DNA from: Blasia pusilla | Lineage: Eukaryota > Marchantiophyta > Marchantiopsida > Blasiales | Direction: 5' to 3' | Assembly (NCBI GenBank): GCA_050084515.1 | Contig: CM114272.1 | Span: 45,818,001 to 45,882,000, forward strand | DNA: 64,000 nt | Part shown: positions 45,127-59,292 of the stretch, piece after piece | Layout: the number at the start of each line of letters is the position of its first letter | Numbering within the stretch: the stretch's first letter is position 1 | The notes under the pieces: model-generated | What the model saw: only the letters and a program-made list of their open reading frames with translations | What the model was told of the DNA's origin: nothing | Database searches by the model: none | Translations under genes and position numbers: made by a program

Positions 45127-48100
45127 TCACTCTGAAATCTGTCTTGGCCACATTTGACGGATCATCATTGGAGTAGTTTCAATTTTGGATTTCCTCCTTT
45201 CGGTCGTCACTTTCATCCTAGGAATCACACTAGGGTATCCATCGAGAAACTCACCTGAACCAAATACATTTGTACGGGGGGCATTTTGGTCTGGCCCTAC
45301 ACAAGCAGCAAGTATCCCAGCTCTTCCCCGACCCTGACCATCCCACAATGGCATTGGTCTCGGGGTGTATTCTGAAGGGTAGAAGGCCCCATAACTTCCT
45401 CCATTGCTATGAGTTACACGTCTGTTGGAAAAATTAGAAGAATTGTTGGCTAAAACTCGTTTCACACCACACTGTGTCATAGAGGACCTATGTGATACCT
45501 CAATTTCACTAAGAGAACTTGGAGTTCTACTAGACCTGGAATCCCACTGTCCCAATGAGCTCACATAGTTTCCTCGCTTCAGATCCTGGAGTTCCCTGTC
45601 CAGGCGTGAAAGTTCCTGCAGACAAAAGGCCCCAAGTCCCAATCAGAAAGAAGGCATGAGCATAACACACCTTAAATTGTAATGTAGAGCAAATTTGACA
45701 TACTCACGGTTGACCAGCAAAGTACCCTGACATATACAAAACCTATCGTAAAAAGACACTTGACAACAAGAAGTGAATCCACGAAACAAGAAAATACCAT
45801 CGTTCCAATCATTCATGAAACTTTATTTCAAGCATTTGCTCGTAGAAAAATTTGGTAATGCTACATTGTAAATATTTCATAAAGAGGCTTGAACTGTATA
45901 TACCACAGGTGGTGCACAATATCTACATATTGCACCTCTTAAATTGTTTCTTCCTCTAAATCCTTTCTTCCTCTGTTTCATGTAGAGTAACTTCCCAAAT
46001 TCCATCTAGAGCGCCTACCATACTCTGCACTATGTACGAACTCATCTCTACTCAGTTCAAAGAGTTCCACTCGGTCAGCACTAAGGTCACCTAGCCAGGT
46101 GCACTTAAAAAGTCAAAACCTTTTCCAGCACAATTGTTCTCTCAAGTTATAAACAGCAAAGTAGAAGAATCCATAGTAGAACTGGGATTCTGATCATGTA
46201 AGGAATTCTGATCTTTATAGGAGTAACAAAAATGGCTTGTCCAGTGAATATAAGAAAAATCATGAAGTAGGACAGGATGGCCGGTACCTTTCGAAGCATA
46301 TCATTGTCTAAGGCACTGTATTTGTCAGAGTGCCTTGCACCAGTCCAGAAGTCACCATTCCCTGGTTCATCCTCTGTATCACTATGTTCACTACCAGCAA
46401 ATACACCTCCCTTGATGTCATACTCATTCCCACTTTCTCTGCTCCATTTCCTCTGCTGGCTGCAACTTTCCATGGACTTTGGTTGCCGCCCCTGCCATGT
46501 TGGGCTGGTATCCCCCATGAGTCTGAGAACTAGTGGAGAAGATCGGCCCCTTGTCATCAAACAGGAAGGACTGATGCATTGTTCTTGTTCTACAGAGGGT
46601 AGCATACCACTCAAAGAAAATGTACTGTTGAGTGGTGCTTGAGTCTTTATTGATCTTGGCTTTACAGGAGACTGGCACCCATTATTATCATGCCAATCAC
46701 TACTATAAACACTGCTATCAGCAGAAAGGAATCCATCAATTTTTGTATCCTGAAACTTTGGCCTCTGCAAATTGCAACTGGTGTCTATTGAACGAACACT
46801 TCTCCCTTCTTGACTGGGAGTTCTGGGGGAACCTTCTGGCAACTCACTTTCACTACATGCAAAAGTATCACACCAACCTCTGTTCTCTTTGGCAAGACCT
46901 ACATCAGAGTTGGAGTTGAAGTATCTCTTCCCTGTAGCTGTCAGGGATTGTTGCTTGGCTACACCAGGACTAGTAGGTAATAGACCCCTTGAAGTCACAG
47001 ACTGTGGCATGGTCCCCTCTTCTATTATGATGCCTTGCTGAGCAGCAATTTTTAGTATCTGACTGTGGTTTAGACCAGAGCACTCTAGCACAAGCCACAA
47101 GTTGTTTAATGCCTCTCGCTGATCAAATATTATTTGATCTCTTACAGCTATTTGAAACTGTAGCTCCATATTAGTCATACCCTGCACATCATGTATCATA
47201 ATTCCATTGGTACTAAAACCAAGATTCTACAGTGGAAAATTGGTAAAACGTATTGCTGAACTAGAAACCAAGCATAACGGACCAGAAATAGATGAAGCAT
47301 CTTCAGTCTTCAATGACAACTGTATGCTTTTTAAAGGTCACTTCAACTTACCAGCAAACGGTACTGGCTTAGGATGCGAAGGAAGGTCTTGTTACGGTCA
47401 CTGCTAATGGCCTCGTCAATCATGCCTTGAAGCTGTTTGCGCTGTGCTTCATTTTGCTCAATTTCCTAAAATGGCAAAACCGTTTCAAATTCAAATTTAC
47501 AAAAATTGTGGAGAATCCAAAGGTGGAAAATGCACATCACAATTTGCCCAGCAAAGGAGCCAAGAGGCAATTTAATTAGTTACCTGCCGATAATGAGCTC
47601 CAGCTTCATCATTGTCCCTGATGTTATCCAGAACAACTTGGCGTCTTTCATTATGTTCTTTGAATTTACCTTGGTCTGTGCCAAGAGTCTGCTGCCACTC
47701 CAAAGTAAACATTCCAATCAGGGGATTAATTGGTTACATCCTGCCTAGTCAAGAGAGGAATGGCAATTGGAATCAGAGCTTTGACCGGTAGATTTGTCAC
47801 CTCTAAGAAACACAACATGTGAGAACTGGACGGCAGGGGAACCATCCACAGAAAATGCTTTACGAGAAAAGGAACTGTTTTAGTCTCCACAAATGCCTCA
47901 AGGCGCCCCCCGCTCCCAGACACACACACAAAGCACCAAAGATATCAAGTACCAGTCCCTCTGCAATACGCTCATCAAGTTGCTGGAGCTCCACTCGATT
48001 GTGTAAGTTGGAATCCTCAAGCTCAAAAAGCGCTTTCTGCAGATTGATGCGCTCTTCTACGTTCTCATTGATATCGTGGCTCAACACATCCAACCACGAT

Positions 48101-51100
48101 AACTCATCATCTGCTGTTTTTTCTGATGTTCTGCCACTCAATTGAGATTCTTTTTCAGCCAGCTCCCTTCGCAGATGATTTACCTCCACCTAACCATATC
48201 AAGTCCAGATTAGGTTGACAAGAGTAGGAAACACATATAGAATCATCTACCTTGTGCACTGTTTCATGAAAATAGACAACAAGACATGTATGCATTATAC
48301 CTGCAGGTTGTCAATCATCCTTTGATAATCTGCAACATGGGCATCTATCGTACCCACATTCGTCTGCAGATTGACATCACTAAGATGTAAGTAGATCTTT
48401 GAAGGTGTTAATAAAAAAATTCCAACTTTTGCAAACAGCAGTAGATGACATAATTACGCCTTCAATGCTATGGAAACTCTACTCATATTCTAGTAAATGA
48501 TTGATACACAATTGAACTACTTCACTAATCTCACCCTAGCAAACCAGAGCAAATACATAAGTGCCCATGTATGAGGTGGCATCAAACTTGCACACCTGGA
48601 TATGAGTTTTTATCTCCTTTGCTCTGTCAGCATATTTCAAAGTGTTTATTGTTTGGTGATACTGGTCATCACTAGAAGATACAGTTGCTACCATGACTGT
48701 TCTAGAGTTACCACTTAAACCATCTTTCAGAAGTCTTGTCAGCTTGCTGCAAACAATGTAAAACTGCGTAAGTCACTAATCACCTCAGAAGTTTCTTCCA
48801 TTAAGACAAGACATCTGCAAGAAATTTCACAGGGGAAACTCTGTATGGGGCATCCACTTTAGCATCAAATTCATCGAAAACAAGGTAATTAATTGCGTGG
48901 TCTAACTGTGTGCAGGAAGAAACCAAACAAAAACCATTTCAAATCCTGAATGAAGGATAAGTGTCTACTCATTGAGACAACTTCCCTGGTCTCCATTAGG
49001 CAAACATTTGAAACGAAACTCTTTGCTCGGTCCAAGTACAAAAAATGAAGCTTATTCTTTGTCATTCCTTAAATTTACAGCAGGCTAGAGACACACTTGA
49101 CACCCTCCCAATCCCAAAGAATCAAGTCAATTTCACAAGCCGAACCTCCCCTGAAACATATCGAAACCATGGACAAATCCAGTTCACAGTTTGATCTGAT
49201 ATACAATACCTATTGCGATATGGCACATAAGCCAGTCCTTTCTTTTGCTGCTTTCCAAGGGCATTGATACAATTAGCTAATGCCAGTAAAGATCGATTAA
49301 TATTTGCCCCATCTCTCAGTTTTTGCCCTGCATTATTTGTTTCAGATGCTCGTTCACTGCAGACATAAGCAAGTGTTGCACATCAACTGTGCAGTAATCA
49401 GTCAAAGTGGATATCAAGAAGAGACCACAATTATAAAGTCGGAACAAATACCCTAGCAGTCTTTTTTCACTAACAAGACTCATAGCAATAATTTTCACCT
49501 GCCAGCTAAATCCACCAGCGTCAGCTTTCCCCTCAGCACTTGAGCTCGGTACTGGTTTCGTTCCTTTCTCTTGACAATGATTTCCAAGACAGCATGTGAT
49601 CTGTGGACCAGAACAATATACTCAGAAAGTTATACTAAACTAAACATGTCTGCCTAAAGTCTCATCAAGACCTCAATCCTTCACCAGGAAAGCATACAAG
49701 CTCATATTACCTTTCAGTGCATTTTACTTTCAATGCCTGGGAGCATACAACCAAGGGAACAGACCAAAGAACTTTGCAAGGCAAATTCTGTGTCGCACCA
49801 AAGTAATAACAAAAATTGAGGCACTTTGTTCTCATTAAGATAAATTAACTTCCTTCTCCAAGATCCCGTGCCCGTGAAATAGGACACATTGTATGGATGA
49901 CTTGTATTGTGTATGGATGACTTGTATTGCCACCACATGGACTTAAGCATGTAACCAAACTAACTTTTCAAGTAGGCATATTTTGCAGTGAGAGAGATAG
50001 CTACTGACCGTGATGAGGTTGCATTTGCATCCGTACTCTCAGTCTTGCGCCGACTATTTCCTTGATTCAGAAGCTCTAGAATTTTCTCTGAGGAGTTTAC
50101 CTGTGTTCAAAGTGATATAACACACTTCCGGTAAGCACATTGGAAGCCAAACGGGCTCAGTCAACTTGTACAGCTAGTCACAAATCTTACCCCCAAAATG
50201 AAAATTTTATGTAATGGCAACCCCACTCCACAGATTCCTCACAATATTCTCGAGATCATACCCAATTTGGATGTTTGAAAGCATTTCAGAAAACAAGCCA
50301 TGTGTTCTCCTGTTACTTCATTGTGTACTGCTAAATATTGAAAGGGCACTGTAAAAGATGTTCAATCACTCAGTCTACTGATCTGTGTATTCAACAAGCC
50401 AATTCAAGCTGAAGACGGTGTTCCAACTGCACTGCTAGAGTCCTAAAAGGTAGTAAGATTACAATTCTTGATACTTTCTCTATGACAGAGAGCTACTGGT
50501 TGTCACATAAGCCTACAAGATGAATGCAACTAATCAAGAAGGCATGGCCATGTAAAATTGCTCAAAAAATTGTGGCATTCAGTTGGTCTTCATAAGCCAT
50601 CACCTCCAACTGATATTCTCTCTTTTTAGATTACAAAGACAGAACAGAACTAGAAAACCTAGTCACGTCCCAAGACTGAAAAGCAAAATGTCCATAATGT
50701 TTTCCATAGTCTTAACAAGCAGATTCAAGAACTCCTAAGGTTGTCGTTTGCCATTTTCAATATTGATGGATGCAATAAGTCCCTTCTATAAGTGAAAGAC
50801 TTGGAGTATAAGCTGTGGTCAACTAGTTTGTATACCTTCTAGGACGAACTTCTTGTGTGGTTTCAGATCAATACTGTAATGCATCTTCCAGAGAACTACA
50901 ATCTTACAAGTGCATTGCAAATGCTGGGATCAGGACCGTCTAGACAATCATGTTATGCCCCATTTGTTTTCAGAGCTTATCCCTAACCCTGCCAGAAAAG
51001 CATAACTGCAATTCCAAGAATTTCACTTGATGACAGGAGTAAATAATACAACAGGACAGCACTCAGGACTAGTCTAGCAAACCTTTATACGCTTGAGGCC

Positions 51101-53013
51101 AGCAACAGTGATTCCTTGATCTGGATCCTCACGCAGCTCCAAATGTCCAGACTTTGGCTCCAGAAGATCATAAATCACCTGCGAGTTTAGCAATCCAACA
51201 TAAGAATGGCCAAGGAGTTTTGTCTAGACTTTAGGCAAGACTACTCCACTTATTTCCTTGTACCTCATTGTAAACTTCGAGATAGGAGCAGGTGACGTCA
51301 AACTCGTACTCATCATCTTGCCTGGTAATCAGACCAAAAATGGCCTGCATACTGAGCACCATGAGACCCGGATCATCTGGAGTCCCAGCCATGGTATGTG
51401 TTTTACCACTGCCAACACACAAGCAAACAAATCAGTTTTGCATCCATTATAACCAACAGCACATTACACAAACCAATGGAGAACTCCTCTTTCCCTTCCA
51501 CAGCCCACAGTTTTAAAAAACACGACCATCTGTAGCTGACAGTGGGACCCACTGTAAGAAGTAGAGCTTGGTGAAAAACGACATCCAAAGTTCATGGTCA
51601 ATGGCTAGACCCTGTAGACAGTTCGGTTCGTTGAGCATGTGCTAAATTAAGAAGCACTTTAAACCCTGCCCCAATAGCTTCCTAGATCAGTCCACCATGT
51701 AGCAAGTTTTGGACTGTTGATTGTTACCTCCCCGTGGCTCCATATGCAAAAACAGTTGCATTGAACCCTCGGACCACTCCATCCACCATGGAACCAACTG
51801 TGATACGGTACACATCCTGGACATCAACACCCATTGGAAAGACATTCCATGTTAGAAGATTTCATGATGGATTCCTTTGTTGACACTGACAATGAACACC
51901 AGAAGGAACATCTTGATAGCTTCCACATACATCATAATGCAACAGGGATCCAAACATCCACAGGCCCTAGCGATCAGACTCCATGAAGCATGAAAAGAAA
52001 TCTGAACTCCACTGGGGCATCCATCTTCTTGATTTTCAAGCATTGTCATCAGTTATATCATGATGACTCACTTGAAGTTGACTTGATAATTTATGACAAC
52101 TCCACGTGAATCACCCAGCCGAATGCGACAGACAGTATGCATTTACGAAAATGTAGTAACTGATTTCTTGAGTAGATGGATGTGTGCGTTAGGTTTCTCA
52201 CTCGAGAGGCGAAAACCACCAGGCCAGCCAACTTCTTCTGTAATCCAACCTTGGCAAGAGGCAAGCAGCTACTACATTGACAAATCAGATATGCAGTGTT
52301 GAGAGAACTATAATAACATACTATGTCTCCAACTTGTGCCAAACGCTGGACATGTGCATTCGAAGGTCATGATACCAGCGGAAGTAGAGACCTGATTAGT
52401 CGCCCCGGCTCCAAAAGCGATGTCGAAGGTATACTTCTTCTCCTTACTTCGGTTCTGGACACGATCCAAGTACTCTTTCGTCTGATCTGGGTCTAGAACC
52501 ACCACCACCTGCCGATTCAAAACGTGTTACTATACGAGTAGAGTAGGATTTCTTATACAAAGATGTAAGTACTTCAATGATCTTTGAACAAAAACTGAGA
52601 GAGAATCCAAGCTTAGCCTTTGCCAGGTCAGCAATTTTGCACTGCTTCCCATTAAAGGTTGATCTGAAAGCACACAAAGACCCACTCAAGTGAGCGGATC
52701 ACATCGTCGAAAGCTAACCTTGTCGTCTATGACCCGAAGGATGTCACGCGTCTTGTCCTTCTCTTTCGCTGTGATAGGGCGACATCGGACTGCTACCTGT
52801 AACATTGACAACCATCCGTGAGTTCGAAAAGCACTTTGCAAATCCAGGAAGTAATCTTCAGCACAAACGCAGTTCCAAATGTTGCAAGAATGGGTAAGAC
52901 AAACTAGAACGCCGCGATTACATCTTGGCGAAAGCTGAAACCAATTCACAACCACTTACGAGCAACGTGGTGGCTTGCTTTGTCTCTGGAGCTCGGATAG
53001 TGCGCATCATCAT
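45127..53013 (-). CDS. KIN8B: Kinesin-8 family motor protein (KIN-8B-like), complete
   Basis: Microtubule motor. Sixteen exons with GT-AG junctions join in one frame of 991 residues: 53013-52960, 52796-52719, 52508-52392, 51816-51728, 51408-51264, 51178-51083, 50100-50009, 49600-49499, 49356-49210, 48746-48596, 48363-48301, 48189-47953, 47691-47584, 47465-47352, 47181-46288, 45615-45127. The start is the first of three ATGs, with an in-frame TAA 36 bases upstream (53047-53049). The motor (about residues 18-357) has RCRP, P-loop GATGSGKT across exons 4-5, SSRSH across 7-8, DLAGSERA across 8-9 and [15 protein letters not shown] coiled coil follows (exons 11-14, [22 protein letters not shown]), then a long Ser-rich tail. 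Arabidopsis KIN-8 proteins are shorter. Alternative acceptor: 47688 for exon 13. Confidence 0.93.
49891..49930. repeat. 20-bp tandem duplication in kinesin intron
   Basis: GTATGGATGACTTGTATTGT and a second copy (last base C), inside the intron between exons 7 and 8. Confidence 0.85.
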
Positions 53014-55346
53014 GTCGCAAGAAGAAATGCAATGCCGAAGTTGAAGTTACGCTGTATTCCATCCAGGTTGAAATGTCCCCACGCCTGACTCTCATAACAC
53101 GTGAACTCCGCATAAATCTGTGACGGGCGTGTTAAACCCGGGAAGGATTCTTCTTTCACAGAATATGTGCATCAGACCCTTGCCTTGCCACAGTGCTTCC
53201 GTCGTGATATTTCGGGCGGAGGGGGGTTGCACATGGACCAGGAAAGATGGAAGACGACGGGTATTTGACTACCGGATTGTCGACAAGTATATGGTCCTCG
53301 GAGAACCTGTCGACTAAGAGATCGTCCGAGGACAACTTTCAACGACCTTAGGCTCGAGAATAAACATTTAGTTAGACATTAACGTTTCGCGTCTGGGGAT
53401 CTTGCCATTCTAGTTCCACCACACTGTAGACCGAGAGGAGCTCCACGGATGACATTGTGCGAGTTTCTGGAATACCAGGAAAGAGGGGTCTCAGTCTTCC
53501 ATGCTCAAATTAAACAAAAATTCAAATGAGATCATCATTTGCATTTGAAGAGGCAAGAAGAAGACATTTACAAGACACATACCTCGAAGATTCTTATGCC
53601 AACATCCAAGTCTACCGCATATTGTTGCAAACGTAGCTAGTCCATCACGTTGCCCGCTGAGTTGCCCGAAGGCAACTGTGTGACAACCAGCAAACTCTTC
53701 ACGAGGGGCCGACTGTAGGAAAAGTCATGCACCTTTCTCTCTCCCTCCGCATGGAATTTATAATTCCTCCGAATTCAGATCCAACGCCCTCTATGAACAA
53801 GTCTTGCCCGAGGAATGTTACGGAAATCCCTTTTATCTGACAGGCTCGAAAACACTTCGGAACGCCAGATTAGGTGAGCTAATAGTACGCCACGACCGTA
53901 GAGGAAGGAGGCTGTTGCACACGCATAGGAAACTAAGGTATTTTTTTTGCCACGGCCTTCCCTGTTTCAAATGTGGAGAGATTTGGAGGTGCGACATCAC
54001 ATGATCTTTGGCAAAAAGTTCGAGTGTTCATAAGTCACGATCCCAGAACAGAGATGGAGGACCATCCGAGCTACTCACCACAGCAAGCGCCTTGCTGGAA
54101 CACTAAAAGAGTGGAACACCCGAGGACTACAGTAGCTGACGCCACCACACTCCCTTCTCCGTGCATCCAGGGAGCAAGATAATACCGAACACTCTCCCTC
54201 ACTCTGCAAACTCTCGCGGCACATTCCCCGCAGACGTGCGTAACGTCAGGTATATCAACCATCCCCTGAGATAGTTCAACCCAGCGACGAACCGATTCCA
54301 GACCCAGCCATCAATCCCTCCACATGCCGCTCAAATGCCCACCAATTTCCCCTCCCTGGTTCTTTGCTCTCCTCCTCCCCCTCCACCTCCACCTCCTTCG
54401 CTAGGATTTTCAAATATTCACAGAACGTTTAGTCCTGTGCCTTTCTGGCTCTCCAAATACAAATTACACATATCAAAGACAAAACTTCCCATCTACAGTT
54501 GCCAGTATGATGATCATCAGGAACGTGAAAGGATCCTGTGGATCCGATGGAAAGTACGTGCCGCAAAGCTCTGTTAGGAAGCCACCCATATAGCAGGAAA
54601 TACGTCCCTCTCTCGGATGAAGGGGAGGAAAAGTTTGTTTCATTCGCTAAAGAGAGCATTACTGTGGGGCCCCATTTGTGATACGTTCATGTACTCATCT
54701 TCTTTTCGGGCCAGCGGGACAGATGGATTTTATCCTAACCCCTTGATCGTGCAAGATGTCCCCTTTCCAGTACGCTTCGATGCTCTGGTGACTTAGGATA
54801 GTAGCATTGGGGTGCAAGAGGTGTGAATTTTGGAGGCATCGAGGCACTGGAGGTCTAGGTCAGTGACCGATTGTTTTCCGAATTTGGCAAGGCTACTCCT
54901 CATGGCCACTTCACAATCAGAAGCCGCTGGAAGCGACTCGTCCAATACAAAGAAGCGAAGGAAGTATGGTTACTTACAGCAATCAAATCGACCGAGAAAA
55001 GATGCCCAAAAGGTTCACAAAATCTGAAATCTTTAGTTAGGTCGATATTATACACTGATACGAAAAAGACTCAAACTGAACGCAGCTTTAGGAAGATATA
55101 TCGTGCTACCGTGATCACAAAAGATTGAATCTTTCCCCCACTACTTGCAAAGGAAATGACTGTCGAGTGTAGCGACAACACTACGGCGTTGAGAAAGTTA
55201 TGTACATATTTTTTGCTAAAGCCCAAATAAGACAATAGGCCTCTTTGTAACAAATGTGCATAAATCTTTAGTAATCATTAAAAAAAGACACAGCAGCTAT
55301 ATGGCGTATTTTCAAATCTAGTGGGAGCATATGATTGTTGACCATT
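53014..55346. other. Kinesin upstream region, no gene seen
   Basis: Presumed promoter and 5' UTR near 53014-53100. A pyrimidine run (CTCCTCCCCCTCCACC...) lies at 54366-54400. The frames are short and unconvincing, and I could not find a divergent neighbour gene. Confidence 0.45.
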
Positions 55347-56200
55347 TATATTATTATGGGAGAGTGCCTTTTACATTCGCGAACGCCTTTATGTTTTACA
55401 CGTGGCAACTGGGCAGCAAAAAAATGTTTCACATGCAATGGACAACAAGAAAAAAATTTGAATTTATATAATATCATTATTCCTTTCATTCGGGTCCCTC
55501 CTTTCATGACCCGGAGGAAGGACTACTCAAATACTTTTTTTTTTCCTGTGCATCGCACGGGCACCTTACTAGTTACATCTTAAGCAATTCCGGTGGCATC
55601 GCGATATTTCCTTCGCACTTCAACAAGTCGGTAATGGTTCCACCCCTCAAACCAATGATACCGGCCAAGTAAACTCTGCCTGATTCAAAACCTACAACCT
55701 CTAGTCAAGGTGGTGTGCGCGCAAGATGTCTACATTGCACTCTACTCCAACTTGCCACAAAAGACAGAAAATGATATAAGAAAAAGTATTTGAGGAGTCC
55801 TTCATGCTTTGAAGAGTCCTTCGTCCCGACTCATGTGATATACATGAGTAAAGATTCATGTTATAAATAAATTCAAAAAAAAATTTGTTGCCCATACCAT
55901 GTGAAATATTCTCACATGGTAAATAGTCCACGTGTTTGCAAATCAAGAAAACACTCTCCAATAAGGGGCAAACATCAAATTGTGATACTTTCTAATAAAG
56001 TGCCCATGCTACGAGTGAGAAATAAAAAAGTGTTTGAAGAGCTTTTGCTAGTGTATAGCCCATAAAAGTACTAACGATGTTACACACAAATTTTTTTCTT
56101 GTTGCGCGTAGCATGTGAAACATTTTTTTGTTGCCCAATTGCCACATGTCAAACACAGAGGTGTTTGCTAATCAAGAAGGCACTCTCCAATAATAATATA
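55347..56200. mobile_element. MITE-like element with roughly 100-bp terminal inverted repeats
   Basis: Left end TATATTATTATGGGAGAGTG pairs with the right end ...GGCACTCTCCAATAATAATATA. Pairing extends about 100 bp, including TTTCACATG and GGGCA[A/G]CAAAAAAATG. A third, partial copy of the end lies inside at 55872-55965. Non-coding. A new GGGAGAGTGCC begins at 56204, suggesting tandem or nested copies. Confidence 0.75.
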
Positions 56201-57636
56201 GATGGGAGAGTGCCCCCTCACAGTAGTCTAAGAATTCAGAGCAATTATTCCTCCCTTGTGTCCTGGGTTGGATCGACCGGTCTCTAGATCCGTATTCCCT
56301 TATTAAAATCGGAATGGCTTTTCACAGCAATGGATCACGGTAACGGATCTACTCCAGTTTGGCCTTGAATATCCGGGTATGGAGATCCGAAATCCATGTG
56401 ACATCATTGCGGATGGTAGGGTGGATGGTATAGCCCCTTCATGTCATACATGTGCAATTTGAAATTCAAATCCACAAGCTTATAAGTCCACATGTAGTCA
56501 CAAGGCAAAGCAAGAATCACGGTAGAAAGGAGGAAGGTTTGAGAGAGACCAATCTTGAGAGAGGACGGTGCCCATTTTGCTTATTGATGTCCCTACTATA
56601 TGCTATTGTTCTGCCGCTCCAACACTTGGTATTTTTTAAACACATTTGAGGATTTAAGATTAATGTCTGAACGTGAGGATGACCTCTGCTACACTAGAAA
56701 GGATTGAAAGTGAGGTCTGATGTATACACATCCTTGGAGATGGACGTGTTTATGAACACGTTCTCGAACACCTTCATCTTTGAGGGATGTGATGAGTTCA
56801 ATTGTCCATTGCAAAGATTTGTTCCTTGATTTGATGCCTGATTTTGAAATTCGCGGCTCTGATAGTTATCGTAATGCTAGAATGCTTTCTATTTTTTACA
56901 TTGGCGTCAAATCGATTTACCGTCAATTGGGTTGTGGCTGTACCATGAGGGGATGGAGAGCCACTAATTTAGTTTTTGCACTATTCGTCCAATTGTATTA
57001 GATGTTGCATGGTACCATCTCCTACAGAGATTTGGCCTCTTGTGCTCGATTATGTTTTTTCGTGGGTTGGATGGTATCTTTAGTTTCCATGTTTCTTGAG
57101 TGCTCTCTATTTTTGTCTGATGGGTTCTATTATCCAAATGTAGTACGTGCTAGATAGACCATGTCACGTAGAGATTCAGCCTTTGGTGCACGATTTTTTA
57201 AATTTGCTCCCCTCTTAGTTATCGCACTACTTGAATATTTTTTGTTTCAATAGAGTCGTCCAATGGGCTCTCTTGATCCTTGGGTCTTGCATGTATTGTA
57301 TGAATCAAGTGAGAATCACTATCTTGGTTCTTGCACTATTCATGCGGGTGCATTTTTTCACATGTGACTTTTTGTCACGTAAAGATTACCCTAGCTTGTA
57401 GGATGGTTTGAGGATAATTTTGAAATTTGCGATTGCGTCAGTTGTCGTTGGAATCCTTTCCATCTTTAACGTTGGCATCTATTGAGTTGTATAGTCTATA
57501 GGATTATAGGGGATCAAAGATGATTTCTGTTGTGTAGACAGTTTTATCCAACTTTTAGGATGATCATTCCAAGTAAGGTCTGTTGCAATCGTTGTACATC
57601 CTTGGAGATGGATCTCTTAATAAATACTTTAATTTA
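56201..57636. other. Intergenic, decayed repeats
   Basis: Two related stretches (about 56680-56990 and 57400-57610) share CATCCTTGGAGATGGA and TTTTGAAATT[C/T]GCG, so an old direct duplication is likely. No gene. Confidence 0.4.
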
Positions 57637-59292
57637 GAGGTGTGGTAAGAGAAGAGGAAGAGAGGAGAGGAGAGAGAGGAAACTATTATCAACCCAAAGG
57701 GAAAAATTTTTAAGAGAGTTTCCTATGATTTGAAGAGAGCTTCCTATGGGTTGAAGAGAGGAAGGAATTTTTTTGAACATATTTTACAATTGTGTTCTCT
57801 GTTCTTAGTCACTTCCACAAATTTTTTTTCCTCTTTCCCATTATGGCAACCCATCTAAATTCAACGGGTTGAAATTTCAAGAATCATTCATGTATCCAAA
57901 AATCTGTGAACATAAAAAAAAAAAAAAATTGGAAAAATCATTGGAATCACAAATGTAGAATTAATTATTTTTCCCAACCAAGGTCTTCAAAATTTCATTT
58001 AAGCAGATTGATAAGAGTTCAAGCTTGTAGTGAACAGTTTGGCATTTCCAAACTACACTCTCAAACCTATTGTTGCATCCTCAATGTGGCTTGATTAGGA
58101 TACTTCGCACTTCTTTCAAGGACAAAATTGGTTGGTGAATTCCTACTCCTACATCCGACTCTCTGAAAGCTACAAGCAAAATATAGTTCATGTGCTTACA
58201 AGGGAAATACCTTTTCCCACTTATCTCTCTTTAGACAAAGTCATCACACGAACATGTGGGAAAGCAATAGATGTGTACAACATACACCCTATAAACACTT
58301 GAATTCACAGTGCTATTCTTGACCCAATATATCCTTCCTATTCCATTCCCGACCCACTATGAACATCTTTTAAGGCAATGATTTCCATGTGGCCTCCCGA
58401 GCAGATGCGATTTGCTTTGCTCCCTCCATCGTTGGCCTACACATTATGTTTCTCTTTACCCCATTTCTTGACTCGAAAAAAAATAGTGGATTGAGATCAT
58501 CCACCTCCTCAAAATACAAATTGACATCAATCTTAGGTTGGATCCGAAATGCGAATGTCTCTAAAATGCAAACATGTTCCAAACTCCCTCTGTCTAGGAG
58601 TCTGAACCCTGCACTTGTAAGATTGTCCACTTCCTCCTTAATGCAATTAGTTCTTGCAACAATGGGCCAAATCATGGGGGTATTCCCTAGAGCTCCAATG
58701 GCCGTTGGATATGATTTTCGAAAAGTGCATGATTCATTTGGGCAGAAGAAGTACTTCAATTGATCCCCAGTCCTTGTAAAACAATCAAAGGTTTTCATCC
58801 CCCAAAAGCCTAGCAGTGGTCGCCCAGTCCTTGTATAGTTCTTAGTCAGGAAAGTCTCGCATGCTCTCCTAATTCCATATGATTCTGCCCTGTAGTTGGG
58901 TCCACATCTCAGATTGCTTCTAGAAATATGCCACCTCTTGAACAACCCCCAAGACTGGATGTTGGGAAGTCCTAGCACTAGAGAAATTGTGAAATAAGAC
59001 ATTCACTGATTTTGCAGAAGTTACTTCAACTCAAATTTGGGAGCTCTATGGTGTCTCCGAATGCCTGGGTGGGGTTATTTCATCATCTAGATTAATCACC
59101 GAGTTTGTTCCTCGATGCTCACGCTTGACTTGCCTAAAGTCAAGGTACTTATCTCGTCTCCAGGAGTCTCGCTTAGACTACACTACCACCATCTCTATGG
59201 GACATCTTGAAACACGCCCAAGAATGTCCCTACCAATGTGGACATCTTTCTCGAGAGGAGTTCCGGCTACGCATCGATTGAAGGCTTCCATA
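57637..59292 (-). mobile_element. Second, truncated copy of the MULE-like transposon end
   Basis: Parallel to 19045-20638 plus 24808-24900 and in the same orientation, but without the gag-only element. It ends at the CACTA terminus (59293), which cuts it. It also lacks everything upstream of the G1 C-terminal exons. Confidence 0.8.
58370..59002 (-). pseudogene. G1 C-terminal exon, second copy
   Basis: 210-residue frame: YFTISLVLGLPN, QLKYFFCPNESCTF (zinc-type Cys pair), FRIQPKIDVNLYFEEVDDLN and RNIMCRPTMEGAKQIASAR. Downstream (58340-58130) the SWIM region is present but broken: stops interrupt it and the CxC is lost. It helps to read the more shifted copy at 19464-20426. Confidence 0.6.

Noticed and set aside
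46147-46287. Extension of the kinesin tail exon past 46288 to the stop at 46147
   Set aside because: A clean GT donor at 46287 joins in frame to the exon at 45615; the extension is hydrophobic intron sequence.
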